37,311 nt of DNA from Lachnospiraceae bacterium (GTDB lineage: Bacteria; Bacillota; Clostridia; Lachnospirales; Lachnospiraceae), in assembly GCA_017625255.1 (NCBI GenBank), contig JAGALK010000025.1:1-37311 (forward strand), written 5' to 3'. The notes beneath the pieces are model-generated. The model was not told the DNA's origin and searched no databases. It was given only the letters and a program-made list of their open reading frames with translations. Shown here piece after piece: positions 15,983-25,263 of this stretch; the stretch's first letter is position 1, and the number at the start of each line of letters is the position of its first letter. Both the position numbers and the translations under genes were made by a program.

Positions 15983-18900
15983 TTACACTTCCCAATACCC
16001 AAGCCTATCAAAATATTCCATATACCTGCCTAAATACCCCTCATCAATCTCACTCCATGTAAACCCAATTTTTTCTAAACAGCATTTTGTAAAATCATTC
16101 TCATACAAAACAACTCTATACTCGCTTTGTCTGTCCAATTCTTTCAATTCATTGCCCAAGGCATCATATGCATTTCCTTTTTTCTGACTTAAGCGGTATA
16201 AAAATTCTTCTGTATCCTCTGCCTTTACTATCCACTGCAAACCATTCAGCTTCTCCATAATTTTTTCTAATGGCATCTTATGGGTACTGTCCACATGAAA
16301 TACACTAAAAGAATCTGCATAATGCTCTGCCAATTTCACAATTGCTTCTGCTGTTAAATCTACCGGTGAAAACTCAAATGACATCTTAGCAAGAGCCATT
16401 GGATAAGCTCTGGTATCTACAAATGCTTTGATTCTTCTTAAAAAAGCATTTTCCGTATAATTATTCTGAAATTTTAAATCACTGTAACGATTACTTAAGT
16501 TTCCAACACGGAATATTATGGTGGAAAGACCTTCATTTCCTGTTTCTAATACCATGCGCTCTGCTTCAAATTTACTGCGAATATATACATTGTCTAAATT
16601 TTGTCCAATATACAGACAGCTTTCATCAAAAGATACAGGAACAGTTCCTTTTTCTGTCAGTTGTAAACCGCCTACACTTACTGTAGAGATATACAAAAAC
16701 ATCGCATTTCTTCTTTTTGCCGCTTCTAACATATTTTTAGTTCCGCCTGCATTTATTCGGTAAACTTCATCATACACACCATAATGTTTCACCGTTGCTG
16801 CGGCATGAATGAGGGTCTGAATATCTTCTGGCAGATTATCCGCTAAATGTTCTTTTGTGATATCGCCTGGAATTGGAATAATACATTTACCAATTTCTGC
16901 TTCATATTTGTCCGCAAAATATTCTCTGCATACCAAACGGCATCTTTCTTTCGCATTTTCTAAAGAATCACTGCGAATAAGGCAATAAATTTTCCCTTTT
17001 TCAAGCTCCATACACTTATCTAAGATATGTGCGCCTAAATATCCGGTAACACCGGTTAAAAGGATGTTTCCTAATGATTGATACTTAGGAACAACTGCTT
17101 CGTTTTTCTGATTTTTTGCAAGAATTTCTCTAAATCCCTCAAAATTTGCCTGCGTATAATTTACTGTATTCTGCTTATTTTGAGATTTTCCGGCAATAAA
17201 TTCACTCAATTCAGCAACAGTCGCTTTTTCAAATACTGTCTGTAAATCGAATTCAATCCCTTTTGCCGAAGCCTCGGCTACATAGGCAATGGCTGATAAA
17301 CTATCACCACCCATTTCAAAGAAATCATCCTGAATACCTATCGGTTCATATTTGAGCAATTCAGAAAGAATTTGACACAATGTACTCTGTAATTCATTCT
17401 GCGGAGCTACATAAACCGTCTCCTGTCTGGTCAGTTCCGGTGTCGGAAGATTCTTTCTATCTGCCTTTCCACTGGTAGTTATCGGTATTTCCTCTAACTG
17501 CATAAAGAAATTTGGCACCATATATCGTGGCAACTTTTCTGCTAAAAAGCTTCTTAACTGCTTTTCGTCTATGATCTTTTCTGCGGTATAATAACCCACT
17601 AAATACTGACGGTTATTTTCATCCCGTTTATCAGCAACAACACTCATTTGTATGCCTTCATATTCTCCCATCCGGCTTTCGATTTCTCCAAGTTCAATAC
17701 GCAATCCTCGAACCTTGACCTGTGTATCCATTCTGCCAAAATATGCAATCTCGCCATCCGCCCGATAACATGCATAATCTCCTGTCTTATACATTTTTGT
17801 ACCAGGATAAAAAGGATTGTCCACGAATTTCTCTGCGGTAAGCTCCAGGCGGTTCAAATATCCCTTTCCAACGCCATCACCGGCAATACAAAGTTCTCCT
17901 ACGATTCCTATTGGACATATCTGTCCTTTGCTGTCTAAAATATAGATTTGGGTATTTTGGATAGGCTTTCCAATGGTGATATCATTTTGATCTGCAACCT
18001 TTATGTAGGATGAAAAAACTGTAGTTTCTGTAGGTCCATACACATTTAGTATATCACTATCTGTATACTCTTTTATTGCTGCACATAAATCAGAAGAAAC
18101 TACTTCTCCACCGGTTCCGATTTGTTTTAAACCTACTGCTGCTTCACAAAACTTTTTATTTGAAAAAAAGTGCTTTAATTTTGTTGGTGTTCCCCATAAA
18201 TACTCTATTTTTTTCACTTTTATTATATGTGCCAGATGTTCTGCATGGTTTGCATCTTCATCACTTGCAAGTACCAAAGTTTTTCCATACATCAATGACA
18301 TAACAATATCTAAATTCATTACATCAAATGTCAATGCAGTAATTGCAAGTACCCTTTCGCATCCATTCATATGACAATCTGCCAACTTCATTTTAGGATA
18401 AACCAGATTCATCAAATTTCCATGACTGATTAATGTTCCCTTAGGCTTTCCGGTAGACCCTGATGTAAAAATCACATAACAGGTATCTTTAGGCACATTT
18501 TGATTCTCCAATGCCTTAGCATTGCTGGTATAGTCAACGGTTTCTAAATCCAAAGTCTTAATTCCAATCTCTTCACTATATCCATAAACCAGTGCCAGCT
18601 CGGCTTTTGCTTCATCCAGCATATACGCTACCCTGTCTGCAGGATAAGTCGGATCTACAGGCATATAGGCTCCACCGGCTTTTAAAACTGCCAGCATAGC
18701 TACAATCGTATGCCAGCTTCGCTTCGAAATAATAGGAACAATGGCATTTGATTTCACTCCATTATCACGCAAAATATGTGCCAATGCATTAGACATGGCA
18801 TCTAACTGACCATAGGTTATTTCTGTCTCTTTAAAAATCAAAGCCGTCTTATCCGGCATATTTCCCGCAATTTCCTGAAACAATTCATGTACACACTGTG

Positions 18901-20233
18901 TTTTAGGATAATATTCTTCTGTAGAATTAAATTCTTGCACAAGCATATGGTATTCAGCTAATGGAAGAATACTGATTTCTCCGACTTTACACTTTTCATC
19001 ATATAACTGTGTCAAAATAAACTGCAATCTTTCATACAACCATCCCATTTCTGTTTCAGAAAACACCTCAGTTTGATAATCTAAGGTAATTGTAAAGCTG
19101 CCGCTATCCTCTCTATCATCAATATGTATAGCCAAAGGAACATCATTGCAGCCATTATGCAGCCATTCAGAAAAATATGGTATTTCCTGATATTCTACCT
19201 TTGCATTCTGATAACTGACAATCACATCATATAATTTTTCGGTAAACGCATATTTTTCTCTAATCGCTTTTAATATATCTCCATATGGATATTTCTGGTG
19301 TCGGAAGGTTTCAAAATGCTCCTGTGTAATTTTATGACACAGGCTTTCTAAGGTATCTTCCTTTTCTATTCTTATTCCTAACGGCATCGTAGAAATAAAC
19401 ATTCCCGTTGCCATTTTTTCTTTTTTGTTTGCGCGGTTAAGAACCGGCATACCAATAAATACTTCTTCTGTTTCATTTAGTTTATATAAATAAGTAAAGA
19501 CTACAGCCTCATATAGCACTGCCGGTGAAATCTGATATGCCACACAGATTTCTTTGACCTTTTTTGCCATTTCCTCATCCAATACCTTAACCATACGGGC
19601 TGCATCTACTGTTTTGCTTTCTGCCGCATTCGGCTTTACAAAACTTAGCTTTGGTTTTATTCCAAACCGTTCTTTCCAATATACTTCATCCTTGAGATAT
19701 CGCGCAGATGCCTTATATTCCTTTTCTTTTTGTATATAATCTACATAAGATGCCTCTTTTTCCGAAATTTGTTCTCCCTGACTTAACTGATAATAATTCT
19801 GCATAGCTTCACGACAAAACAAACTCAATGTCCACGCATCTGAAACTAAATGATTAAAACAGGTATAGACACCATTTCTTTCCTCTGACTCAAACATACA
19901 GAATCGATACATCTTCGTATCTGTCATAGAAAACGGTTTTTTGCTCTCTTTTTCGAAATATTCTCTTGCATCCTGCATCTTTGCAAATTTTAAAACAGGA
20001 ATCTCTTCATATTGATACTCTGCTACATATTGATAAACTTCTTTTCCCTTTTCCTGAAACTGCAGTCGCATACCTGTATTGTTCTTTATAAACGCATTTA
20101 ACGCTTTTTCGAACATATTCAAATCCAATTTTTCTTCAAAGGATAATATTCCACTAATGTTCGATATACCACTCTCCTCATAATATCGCTGCAAATTCCA
20201 GATATTTTCCTGCTGTGCTGTTAATGCATACAT
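15983..20233 (-). CDS. Single-module nonribosomal peptide synthetase, C-A-PCP-reductase (1416 aa)
   Basis: Domains in order: condensation (about 1-430) with His128 and Asp132 in NHLVSDAW; adenylation (about 445-940) with YVIFTSGSTGKPKG (586-599), NVYGPTETT, YKTGD, RMDTQVKVRGLRIELGEIE and Lys923 in PITTSGKADRKNLP; carrier domain with the phosphopantetheine Ser978 in FFEMGGDSLS; and an NAD(P)H-dependent thioester reductase (about 1054-1416) with GVTGYLG (1061-1067) and Tyr1217-x3-Lys1221. The enzyme should join an acyl or aminoacyl donor to one amino acid and release it reductively as an aldehyde or alcohol. My hand-read specificity code is D-V-L-W-G-G-V-V-F-K, which suggests a hydrophobic residue, with low certainty. 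No phosphopantetheinyl transferase is in the window. It follows an HTH gene by 23 bp with ribosome site GGAGGA. Confidence 0.95.
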   Translation of the reverse strand: MYALTAQQENIWNLQRYYEESGISNISGILSFEEKLDLNMFEKALNAFIKNNTGMRLQFQEKGKEVYQYVAEYQYEEIPVLKFAKMQDAREYFEKESKKPFSMTDTKMYRFCMFESEERNGVYTCFNHLVSDAWTLSLFCREAMQNYYQLSQGEQISEKEASYVDYIQKEKEYKASARYLKDEVYWKERFGIKPKLSFVKPNAAESKTVDAARMVKVLDEEMAKKVKEICVAYQISPAVLYEAVVFTYLYKLNETEEVFIGMPVLNRANKKEKMATGMFISTMPLGIRIEKEDTLESLCHKITQEHFETFRHQKYPYGDILKAIREKYAFTEKLYDVIVSYQNAKVEYQEIPYFSEWLHNGCNDVPLAIHIDDREDSGSFTITLDYQTEVFSETEMGWLYERLQFILTQLYDEKCKVGEISILPLAEYHMLVQEFNSTEEYYPKTQCVHELFQEIAGNMPDKTALIFKETEITYGQLDAMSNALAHILRDNGVKSNAIVPIISKRSWHTIVAMLAVLKAGGAYMPVDPTYPADRVAYMLDEAKAELALVYGYSEEIGIKTLDLETVDYTSNAKALENQNVPKDTCYVIFTSGSTGKPKGTLISHGNLMNLVYPKMKLADCHMNGCERVLAITALTFDVMNLDIVMSLMYGKTLVLASDEDANHAEHLAHIIKVKKIEYLWGTPTKLKHFFSNKKFCEAAVGLKQIGTGGEVVSSDLCAAIKEYTDSDILNVYGPTETTVFSSYIKVADQNDITIGKPIQNTQIYILDSKGQICPIGIVGELCIAGDGVGKGYLNRLELTAEKFVDNPFYPGTKMYKTGDYACYRADGEIAYFGRMDTQVKVRGLRIELGEIESRMGEYEGIQMSVVADKRDENNRQYLVGYYTAEKIIDEKQLRSFLAEKLPRYMVPNFFMQLEEIPITTSGKADRKNLPTPELTRQETVYVAPQNELQSTLCQILSELLKYEPIGIQDDFFEMGGDSLSAIAYVAEASAKGIEFDLQTVFEKATVAELSEFIAGKSQNKQNTVNYTQANFEGFREILAKNQKNEAVVPKYQSLGNILLTGVTGYLGAHILDKCMELEKGKIYCLIRSDSLENAKERCRLVCREYFADKYEAEIGKCIIPIPGDITKEHLADNLPEDIQTLIHAAATVKHYGVYDEVYRINAGGTKNMLEAAKRRNAMFLYISTVSVGGLQLTEKGTVPVSFDESCLYIGQNLDNVYIRSKFEAERMVLETGNEGLSTIIFRVGNLSNRYSDLKFQNNYTENAFLRRIKAFVDTRAYPMALAKMSFEFSPVDLTAEAIVKLAEHYADSFSVFHVDSTHKMPLEKIMEKLNGLQWIVKAEDTEEFLYRLSQKKGNAYDALGNELKELDRQSEYRVVLYENDFTKCCLEKIGFTWSEIDEGYLGRYMEYFDRLGYWEV

Positions 20234-20256
20234 TTTCTCTCCTCCGTTATTCTTTA

Positions 20257-21693
20257 TTACAGCCGTTTCTTATATTCCTCAAGCATCTGTTCCATATAAG
20301 ATAAGGTTTCCTCTGCATTATATATATAGCCATATTTTTCTAAATACTCAAAAAATATCAAAAATTGTTGCTGTAATCCGCCGTCTTTTATTTCAAAACG
20401 CTCATATACACCTTCTTCTAAAAACATATTAATAAATAGTTTTTTTTGATTTCCCCAAACCTGCTCTATATATAAATTCTGCATTTCCGGCAATTCACCT
20501 TCTTTAATCATGAAATAATTTAATCTGCCTTCCTTTGCACTATCTATACACATTTGCATAATCTCACACCGGGTCTGTAAAGTTGGCTTTTGATAAATCG
20601 TATATGGAAATTTTTCAATTCTGCCGGTTTCCATAAATTCAATATATCCTTTTCTTGAAAAGAAAGAATTCCATAAAAACTCTGAATTCTTATTTTTCTT
20701 CAAATTATTCTGGGAAATACTTTGAATCAGATTTGCTCTGTTCGATACTTCTTTATAAATATGCTTTTCTAATACCTCTTCTGTCAGACAATGCCAAAAA
20801 AATGGCATATATTCCATGCTGTAGCATGTACATTCCCTTAGTTCCTGCTCCTTCTTATACTCTAAAGCTCCACACTCTTTTCTCCCTAAACCATCACTGA
20901 TTTTTTTTAGCTTTTCAAAAGAATCTTTATAGTTATCTATCCATTCCCGATTCGTAGTCAACATACCATTGGTTAATTCTGCGTCATATAAAATTAGAAA
21001 ATCATCCGAAATAATCCAATTCTCTGCAAAACCCTTTTCGTAATCTAATTCCTCTAAATAATAAATATCTATGGTATTTTTCTGCACCAGCATTTCTATA
21101 ATGTCCTTTAAAACTTCAAGATTTAAAGCATTCGAAACATTCTCTTCTCTGCATAAATACACAATTTCTTCTAATTTACAATCTTTTATTTTACTGCAAA
21201 ACATTTTTAACAGCAAAATCACTTCCTGATGCGAATTTTGAAAATTCAGTAATACATTTCTTTTCCTCTGCATTGAAAGATAATCCAGGGATCGCTGTAA
21301 CCAGACTAAAATTTCCATTTTTCCATTCAACTTTATAAACTCTGGTAATCTAACATCACGCACATCCATATTTTTTTCTTCTTGCAAACCAGCATATTCA
21401 TCCCGTCTCTCTTTTAAAAGCTGAAAAATTTCCATAATCTTTTTATGACAGGTATAATCTGATTCCCCTAATACGGTTCTTTTGTATGCATCTTTTAATT
21501 TCTGATATTCGTCCCCTGATAATTTTAGCTTCTCCACAACATCTTCCATTAGCTTCCATTCATTAGGATACCTCGTGCCACTTAACCAATGAAAAACCAT
21601 GCTGGTTTCTTTATCACACATTTCAGCAATTTGGGCGCCGGTAAGATTTCTTCTGTTTTTTATCATCATAAAATACTCTGAAAATGCACTCAT
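20257..21693 (-). CDS. HTH protein with long C-terminal domain, second of a paralogous pair (478 aa)
   Basis: The N-terminus (1-65) is a Cro/CI-type helix-turn-helix: LTGAQIAEMCDKETSMVFHW followed by LSGTRYPNEWKLMEDVVEKL, and a linker QKLKDAYKRTVLGES. The remaining 400 aa are of unknown fold, with many aromatic and Lys/Glu residues and no enzyme motif. The same linker (EAYKRTKISEK) occurs in the gene upstream, which shows the two are paralogs. Its ATG overlaps the TGA of that gene (21690-21693), and it ends 23 bp before the NRPS. A regulator with a ligand- or protein-sensing domain that controls the biosynthetic gene is likely. Alternatively the long domain may contribute to synthesis. Confidence 0.75.
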   Translation of the reverse strand: MSAFSEYFMMIKNRRNLTGAQIAEMCDKETSMVFHWLSGTRYPNEWKLMEDVVEKLKLSGDEYQKLKDAYKRTVLGESDYTCHKKIMEIFQLLKERRDEYAGLQEEKNMDVRDVRLPEFIKLNGKMEILVWLQRSLDYLSMQRKRNVLLNFQNSHQEVILLLKMFCSKIKDCKLEEIVYLCREENVSNALNLEVLKDIIEMLVQKNTIDIYYLEELDYEKGFAENWIISDDFLILYDAELTNGMLTTNREWIDNYKDSFEKLKKISDGLGRKECGALEYKKEQELRECTCYSMEYMPFFWHCLTEEVLEKHIYKEVSNRANLIQSISQNNLKKNKNSEFLWNSFFSRKGYIEFMETGRIEKFPYTIYQKPTLQTRCEIMQMCIDSAKEGRLNYFMIKEGELPEMQNLYIEQVWGNQKKLFINMFLEEGVYERFEIKDGGLQQQFLIFFEYLEKYGYIYNAEETLSYMEQMLEEYKKRL

Positions 21694-22706
21694 ATTCCTT
21701 CATCCTCACCATTCCATATAAACTCCCACAACAAATGAGCACTTCCGGCTTCTTTTATACATACCGCCAAAGCACTGTCTTTCTTCATAATCCAGATACA
21801 TCCATTTTCTTTTTGCCCGAAAAATAGGATACCTGATTCTTCATTTTCATACTTTTCATTCACTGACTGACTCTTTGATTTTTGAAATGTTTCTATACCA
21901 CCCTCTGCAAAAATTCTGCATTTTGCCTTCATTCTATCAAATGAATTTTCATAATATGCACAGGGGATACTCTGACTTGAAAAAAAGCCTCTAGATAACT
22001 TTTTATTAAAAAATACGATGCCTTTATCTGTAATAAGATAGTATTTTTTGATTTCTTCATGTGCATTTTTATTGGCTCGTTGATAATAGTAGTATACAGT
22101 TGTCTGTTCTCTTTGCAGCAAGAACGGTAACAGACAATTGATATTACGCATTTTTTCTTCTCCATGCAGCCATTCCCTATGCTCTAAACATATAATCTGT
22201 TCCCTATGCACGATTCCCTTCATATCCCAAAATACATTTACAAAATTTTCATTTTGTTCAAACTGATGCGGTGAAAAGTACATTTTTATATATTTAGCAC
22301 CTTTTTTTACATAATTGATAGCTTCGATGAGCGAATTTTCTCCATACAGCTCACAGGACATATCAGGAGTAAAATTTGCTGCTATGCCTTGAATCATATC
22401 AGCATCCACTTTTTTTCTAACCATATGTTTTTCGTTAATAATGGAAGATAATATCGTATAATCAGTATGATATTTTTCACTGATTTTTGTTCGTTTGTAT
22501 GCTTCATATAATTCTTTTTTCTCCTGCGGCGACATATGCAAACCATCGGATAATTTTGTAATTATATCCCGACTCGGCAGTTTTCTGTTCCCCTTGGCAT
22601 ATCGTCCCAGACTCGTCCGATCGATTTTACACATTTTTGCCGCATTACTATATGAAATATTTCTTATATCCAGATATTGTTTAATATATTCTCCAAAACT
22701 TTCCAC
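21690..22706 (-). CDS. HTH protein, first of a paralogous pair, starts the NRPS operon (338 aa)
   Basis: A GTG start at 22706 is used (VESFGEYIKQYLDIRN read as Met first); an in-frame stop lies 9 bp upstream, so no longer start exists. The HTH is at about 15-55: ISYSNAAKMCKIDRTSLGRY and AKGNRKLPSRDIITKLSDGL. A linker with KKELYEAYKRTKISEK leads to a domain of about 250 aa with no recognised family. It contains GENSLIEAINYVKKGAKYIK and several aromatic runs such as TVYYYYQRAN. It is co-translated with the 478-aa paralog by a 4-bp overlap. Being first in the operon, and with a palindrome at the promoter, it may regulate its own unit. The HTH call is confident; the ligand is unknown. Confidence 0.78.
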   Translation of the reverse strand: MESFGEYIKQYLDIRNISYSNAAKMCKIDRTSLGRYAKGNRKLPSRDIITKLSDGLHMSPQEKKELYEAYKRTKISEKYHTDYTILSSIINEKHMVRKKVDADMIQGIAANFTPDMSCELYGENSLIEAINYVKKGAKYIKMYFSPHQFEQNENFVNVFWDMKGIVHREQIICLEHREWLHGEEKMRNINCLLPFLLQREQTTVYYYYQRANKNAHEEIKKYYLITDKGIVFFNKKLSRGFFSSQSIPCAYYENSFDRMKAKCRIFAEGGIETFQKSKSQSVNEKYENEESGILFFGQKENGCIWIMKKDSALAVCIKEAGSAHLLWEFIWNGEDEGI

Positions 22707-22748
22707 TTTCTCTCATCCTTACTATCTTATTGTAAAAAACATAAAAAC

Positions 22749-22777
22749 AAACTACAAAGTAGTATAGCATTTGTCAA
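22749..22777 (-). promoter_or_regulatory. Promoter and operator-like palindrome of the HTH-HTH-NRPS operon
   Basis: On the minus strand TTGACA (22772-22777) lies 17 bp from TAGTTT (22749-22754). The palindrome ACTACAAAGTAGT (22751-22763) overlaps the -10 box. The ATG/GTG at 22706 is about 40 bp downstream. The -35 is a perfect consensus and the -10 is weak, as expected of a regulated promoter. Confidence 0.6.
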
Positions 22778-22873
22778 ATTTCATTTCAATTAATAATGAT
22801 TTGTATACACGATTTCAAATTATGTATGATTCCTAAAAATATATAAATTCCACAATACAATCTGGAGAAAAAA

Positions 22874-25057
22874 TTATTTACCCGAAAAACTGACTTTTAC
22901 ACCTTTTTTCTGAATTCCTCTGGCTTTTAGAATCTTTTTGTATGCTTTATATTTCTTCTTCGGCAGCTTTACATATACTTTTTTAGCAAAGCTTCCTCCA
23001 GGCTTTTTAAATACATTTTTCCCCACTTTACTTGCCTTTAATTTGGATGAATTTATCGTAATTTTCCATAAATAATCGCAATTTGAAAATGCATTTTTTC
23101 CAATAGATTCTACATTTTTTCCGATAACAACCTGCGTAATCCAATCATTATTTGCAAACACTTTTGCAGCAATTGCTGTAACCGGATATTTTTTACCATT
23201 TACGGTCACTTTTGATGGAATTTTCACTACATTTCCTTGAAAATTTTTAGACTTCCCTACCAAGGTCATTTTTCCATTTTTGTGCTTATATACAAAATCA
23301 CCTACTGTATATTTTTTGCCATTTTTCAATGGTTCTTCTGCCGGATAGAAATAATCCATGTCTAATCCGGTAAGCGTCACATATTCTGCATTGGATGCTT
23401 TGCTCCAAACCTTATCATTATATGCATAGACAACATATTCACAAACATCTCCAACTGTATAATAGCTTATTCTGTCATTGTAGCTTGTCTGTTTTGGATT
23501 TGTAATTGTAATCTTTTTTACACTATAAGAATCTGATTTTACAATTCGTCTAAGAATGTAATATCCATCTGCTCCTGATATTTTATTCCACGATACCCCT
23601 ACAGAGCCATCAAAGCCTACAGAAGCCTCTACGGTAATATCTCCCTCTAAAGTTAGTACAGGTATTGTATTAAAATTTCCCTGTACATCAATCTGCCGAA
23701 AACGCATACCTTCCCTGTTACATTCATACCATGTAGCTTTTCCATTTATCACAACCGGAGTGCAATCTGATAACCATGATTTTACTGTTTTAACAGAACT
23801 AATTGGAATTCCCGCTTTATCTAAAAATACATAAGACAAATTACCAGTCTGATATAATGAGCGATATTCGCTATATCCTGCGATTTCTTCCCACATCACT
23901 AGAAATTTATCATTTTCCATTTTCAGAATATACGGATTTGATGCGCCGTAATTTCCATCCTCCGGATAGCTAGTCAGCCAATGTATTGTTGCCGGCGTAT
24001 TTAAATTGCTTCTTGGAATAACCGAAACAAATGCATTTCTATTCTCTGTATTGTTCCAATCGATACTCTCCTGATCTATGGAAGTCCCTACTGCAAGATA
24101 TGTGTCTGACGAATAGGCTAAACCGCCAATAGATGCCCTCGTCAGGTTTTGTCCATCAAAACCACCAAACTTAAGCATGGAAGCTGCACTATTTTCAAAC
24201 CCCTTCACAGCAAATGTATCAGTTCCTGCTTTTTCATCAAAAACACGCAGTACTGCATCACGGGGATTACCATCTCCATGATCTAAGGTGACAATATTTT
24301 TAGCATCATCAATAAGAATAAATTGATTGAACGAATGTCCTGTATCCCAATCGGAATATTGACAGGTATAGGATGAACCATCTGTAAATTGCAGGGTATG
24401 TTTATATGGTACAAAAGACATATCTGATGTACGAATTTGTAAAGACAGATTACTCTGATGATGTAAGCCATCATCAGGCAATGCATATGCCTCATAGCAT
24501 GTACGAATATACAAATAACCGTTATATTCTGTCATGCGCAATCCACCTCCATCAAAAGGCATATAGATGCGCTCACCATACAAACTAGCATGAGATATGC
24601 GATTCCAATTCAAATCATATTTCACTACACGGATAACTTCTTTTGTATCATCCTCCGCAGGATTTTCCTGCCCATATACCAGATAATAATTTTCTGTTCC
24701 TGCATAAAATCCACCAAATAATGGTAATTCATCTGCTATATATCGTTTGGAGATTACCTTAAAATTGGTATTATACTCCTCGATAAGCATCTGATTCTCC
24801 ATGTGTTCAACTCGCACATATCCATTTGCAGTTTGAGCAAGATTCATTTTTAATCCACTTGCATGTATTGTATAATTATGCAAGAATTCCGGTGTTGCAT
24901 ATTCTGCATACTCGTTATATATCAGTTCCGGTTCTAATACATCTGCTTTTACATATATGGAACTAAACATACCTACCAAACAAAAAACACAAAAAGAAAT
25001 CACACAATACATTATTTGAGTTTGCAAATGTTTCATTTGAGTTTTTTCATATAACAT
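22874..25057 (-). CDS. Secreted BspA-type leucine-rich repeat surface protein (727 aa)
   Basis: The N-terminus has a basic stretch then a hydrophobic helix (IMYCVISFCVFCLVGMFSSI, 15-34) ending near VKADV, a signal peptide. About 40-470 is a strand-rich region with repeated blade-like segments, perhaps a beta-propeller (seen, not proven). About 470-570 is fibronectin-III-like (VGVSWNKISGADGYYILRR). The end (600-727) has BspA-type LRR_5 repeats: VTAIAAKVFANNDWITQVVI and VESIGKNAFSNCDYLWKITI, followed by a lysine-rich tail. There is no LPxTG sorting signal, so release or attachment by charge is likely. Such proteins are common surface adhesins or binding proteins in gut Firmicutes. It appears to be a single-gene unit. 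Confidence 0.82.
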   Translation of the reverse strand: MLYEKTQMKHLQTQIMYCVISFCVFCLVGMFSSIYVKADVLEPELIYNEYAEYATPEFLHNYTIHASGLKMNLAQTANGYVRVEHMENQMLIEEYNTNFKVISKRYIADELPLFGGFYAGTENYYLVYGQENPAEDDTKEVIRVVKYDLNWNRISHASLYGERIYMPFDGGGLRMTEYNGYLYIRTCYEAYALPDDGLHHQSNLSLQIRTSDMSFVPYKHTLQFTDGSSYTCQYSDWDTGHSFNQFILIDDAKNIVTLDHGDGNPRDAVLRVFDEKAGTDTFAVKGFENSAASMLKFGGFDGQNLTRASIGGLAYSSDTYLAVGTSIDQESIDWNNTENRNAFVSVIPRSNLNTPATIHWLTSYPEDGNYGASNPYILKMENDKFLVMWEEIAGYSEYRSLYQTGNLSYVFLDKAGIPISSVKTVKSWLSDCTPVVINGKATWYECNREGMRFRQIDVQGNFNTIPVLTLEGDITVEASVGFDGSVGVSWNKISGADGYYILRRIVKSDSYSVKKITITNPKQTSYNDRISYYTVGDVCEYVVYAYNDKVWSKASNAEYVTLTGLDMDYFYPAEEPLKNGKKYTVGDFVYKHKNGKMTLVGKSKNFQGNVVKIPSKVTVNGKKYPVTAIAAKVFANNDWITQVVIGKNVESIGKNAFSNCDYLWKITINSSKLKASKVGKNVFKKPGGSFAKKVYVKLPKKKYKAYKKILKARGIQKKGVKVSFSGK

Positions 25058-25096
25058 TTCATCATACCTCCACTTTCTCTTTTGTTTTTATTATTT

Positions 25097-25125
25097 AGAA
25101 TAGCACAATACATTTTTCTATACAA
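25097..25125 (-). promoter_or_regulatory. Promoter of the BspA-type gene
   Basis: On the minus strand TTGTAT (25120-25125) and TATTCT (25097-25102) are 17 bp apart, and the ATG at 25057 follows about 40 bp downstream after GGAGG. Confidence 0.5.
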
Positions 25126-25203
25126 TTCAAATCATCAATCTTATTTTTTTACAATTCCCCATTTGTCATATCCGAATCCATTCATAAATTTCACATTAAA
25201 CCA

Positions 25204-25243
25204 AAAGGTACTTCACAAATTTTATCATTCATAAAGTACCTTT
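25204..25243 (-). terminator. Terminator of the beta-galactosidase gene
   Basis: AAAGGTACTT pairs with AAGTACCTTT (10 bp), and TTTTGG-TTT follows on the minus strand. It lies 21 bp after the stop at 25264. Confidence 0.75.
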
Positions 25244-25263
25244 CCTGTTAAATCCTATATATT

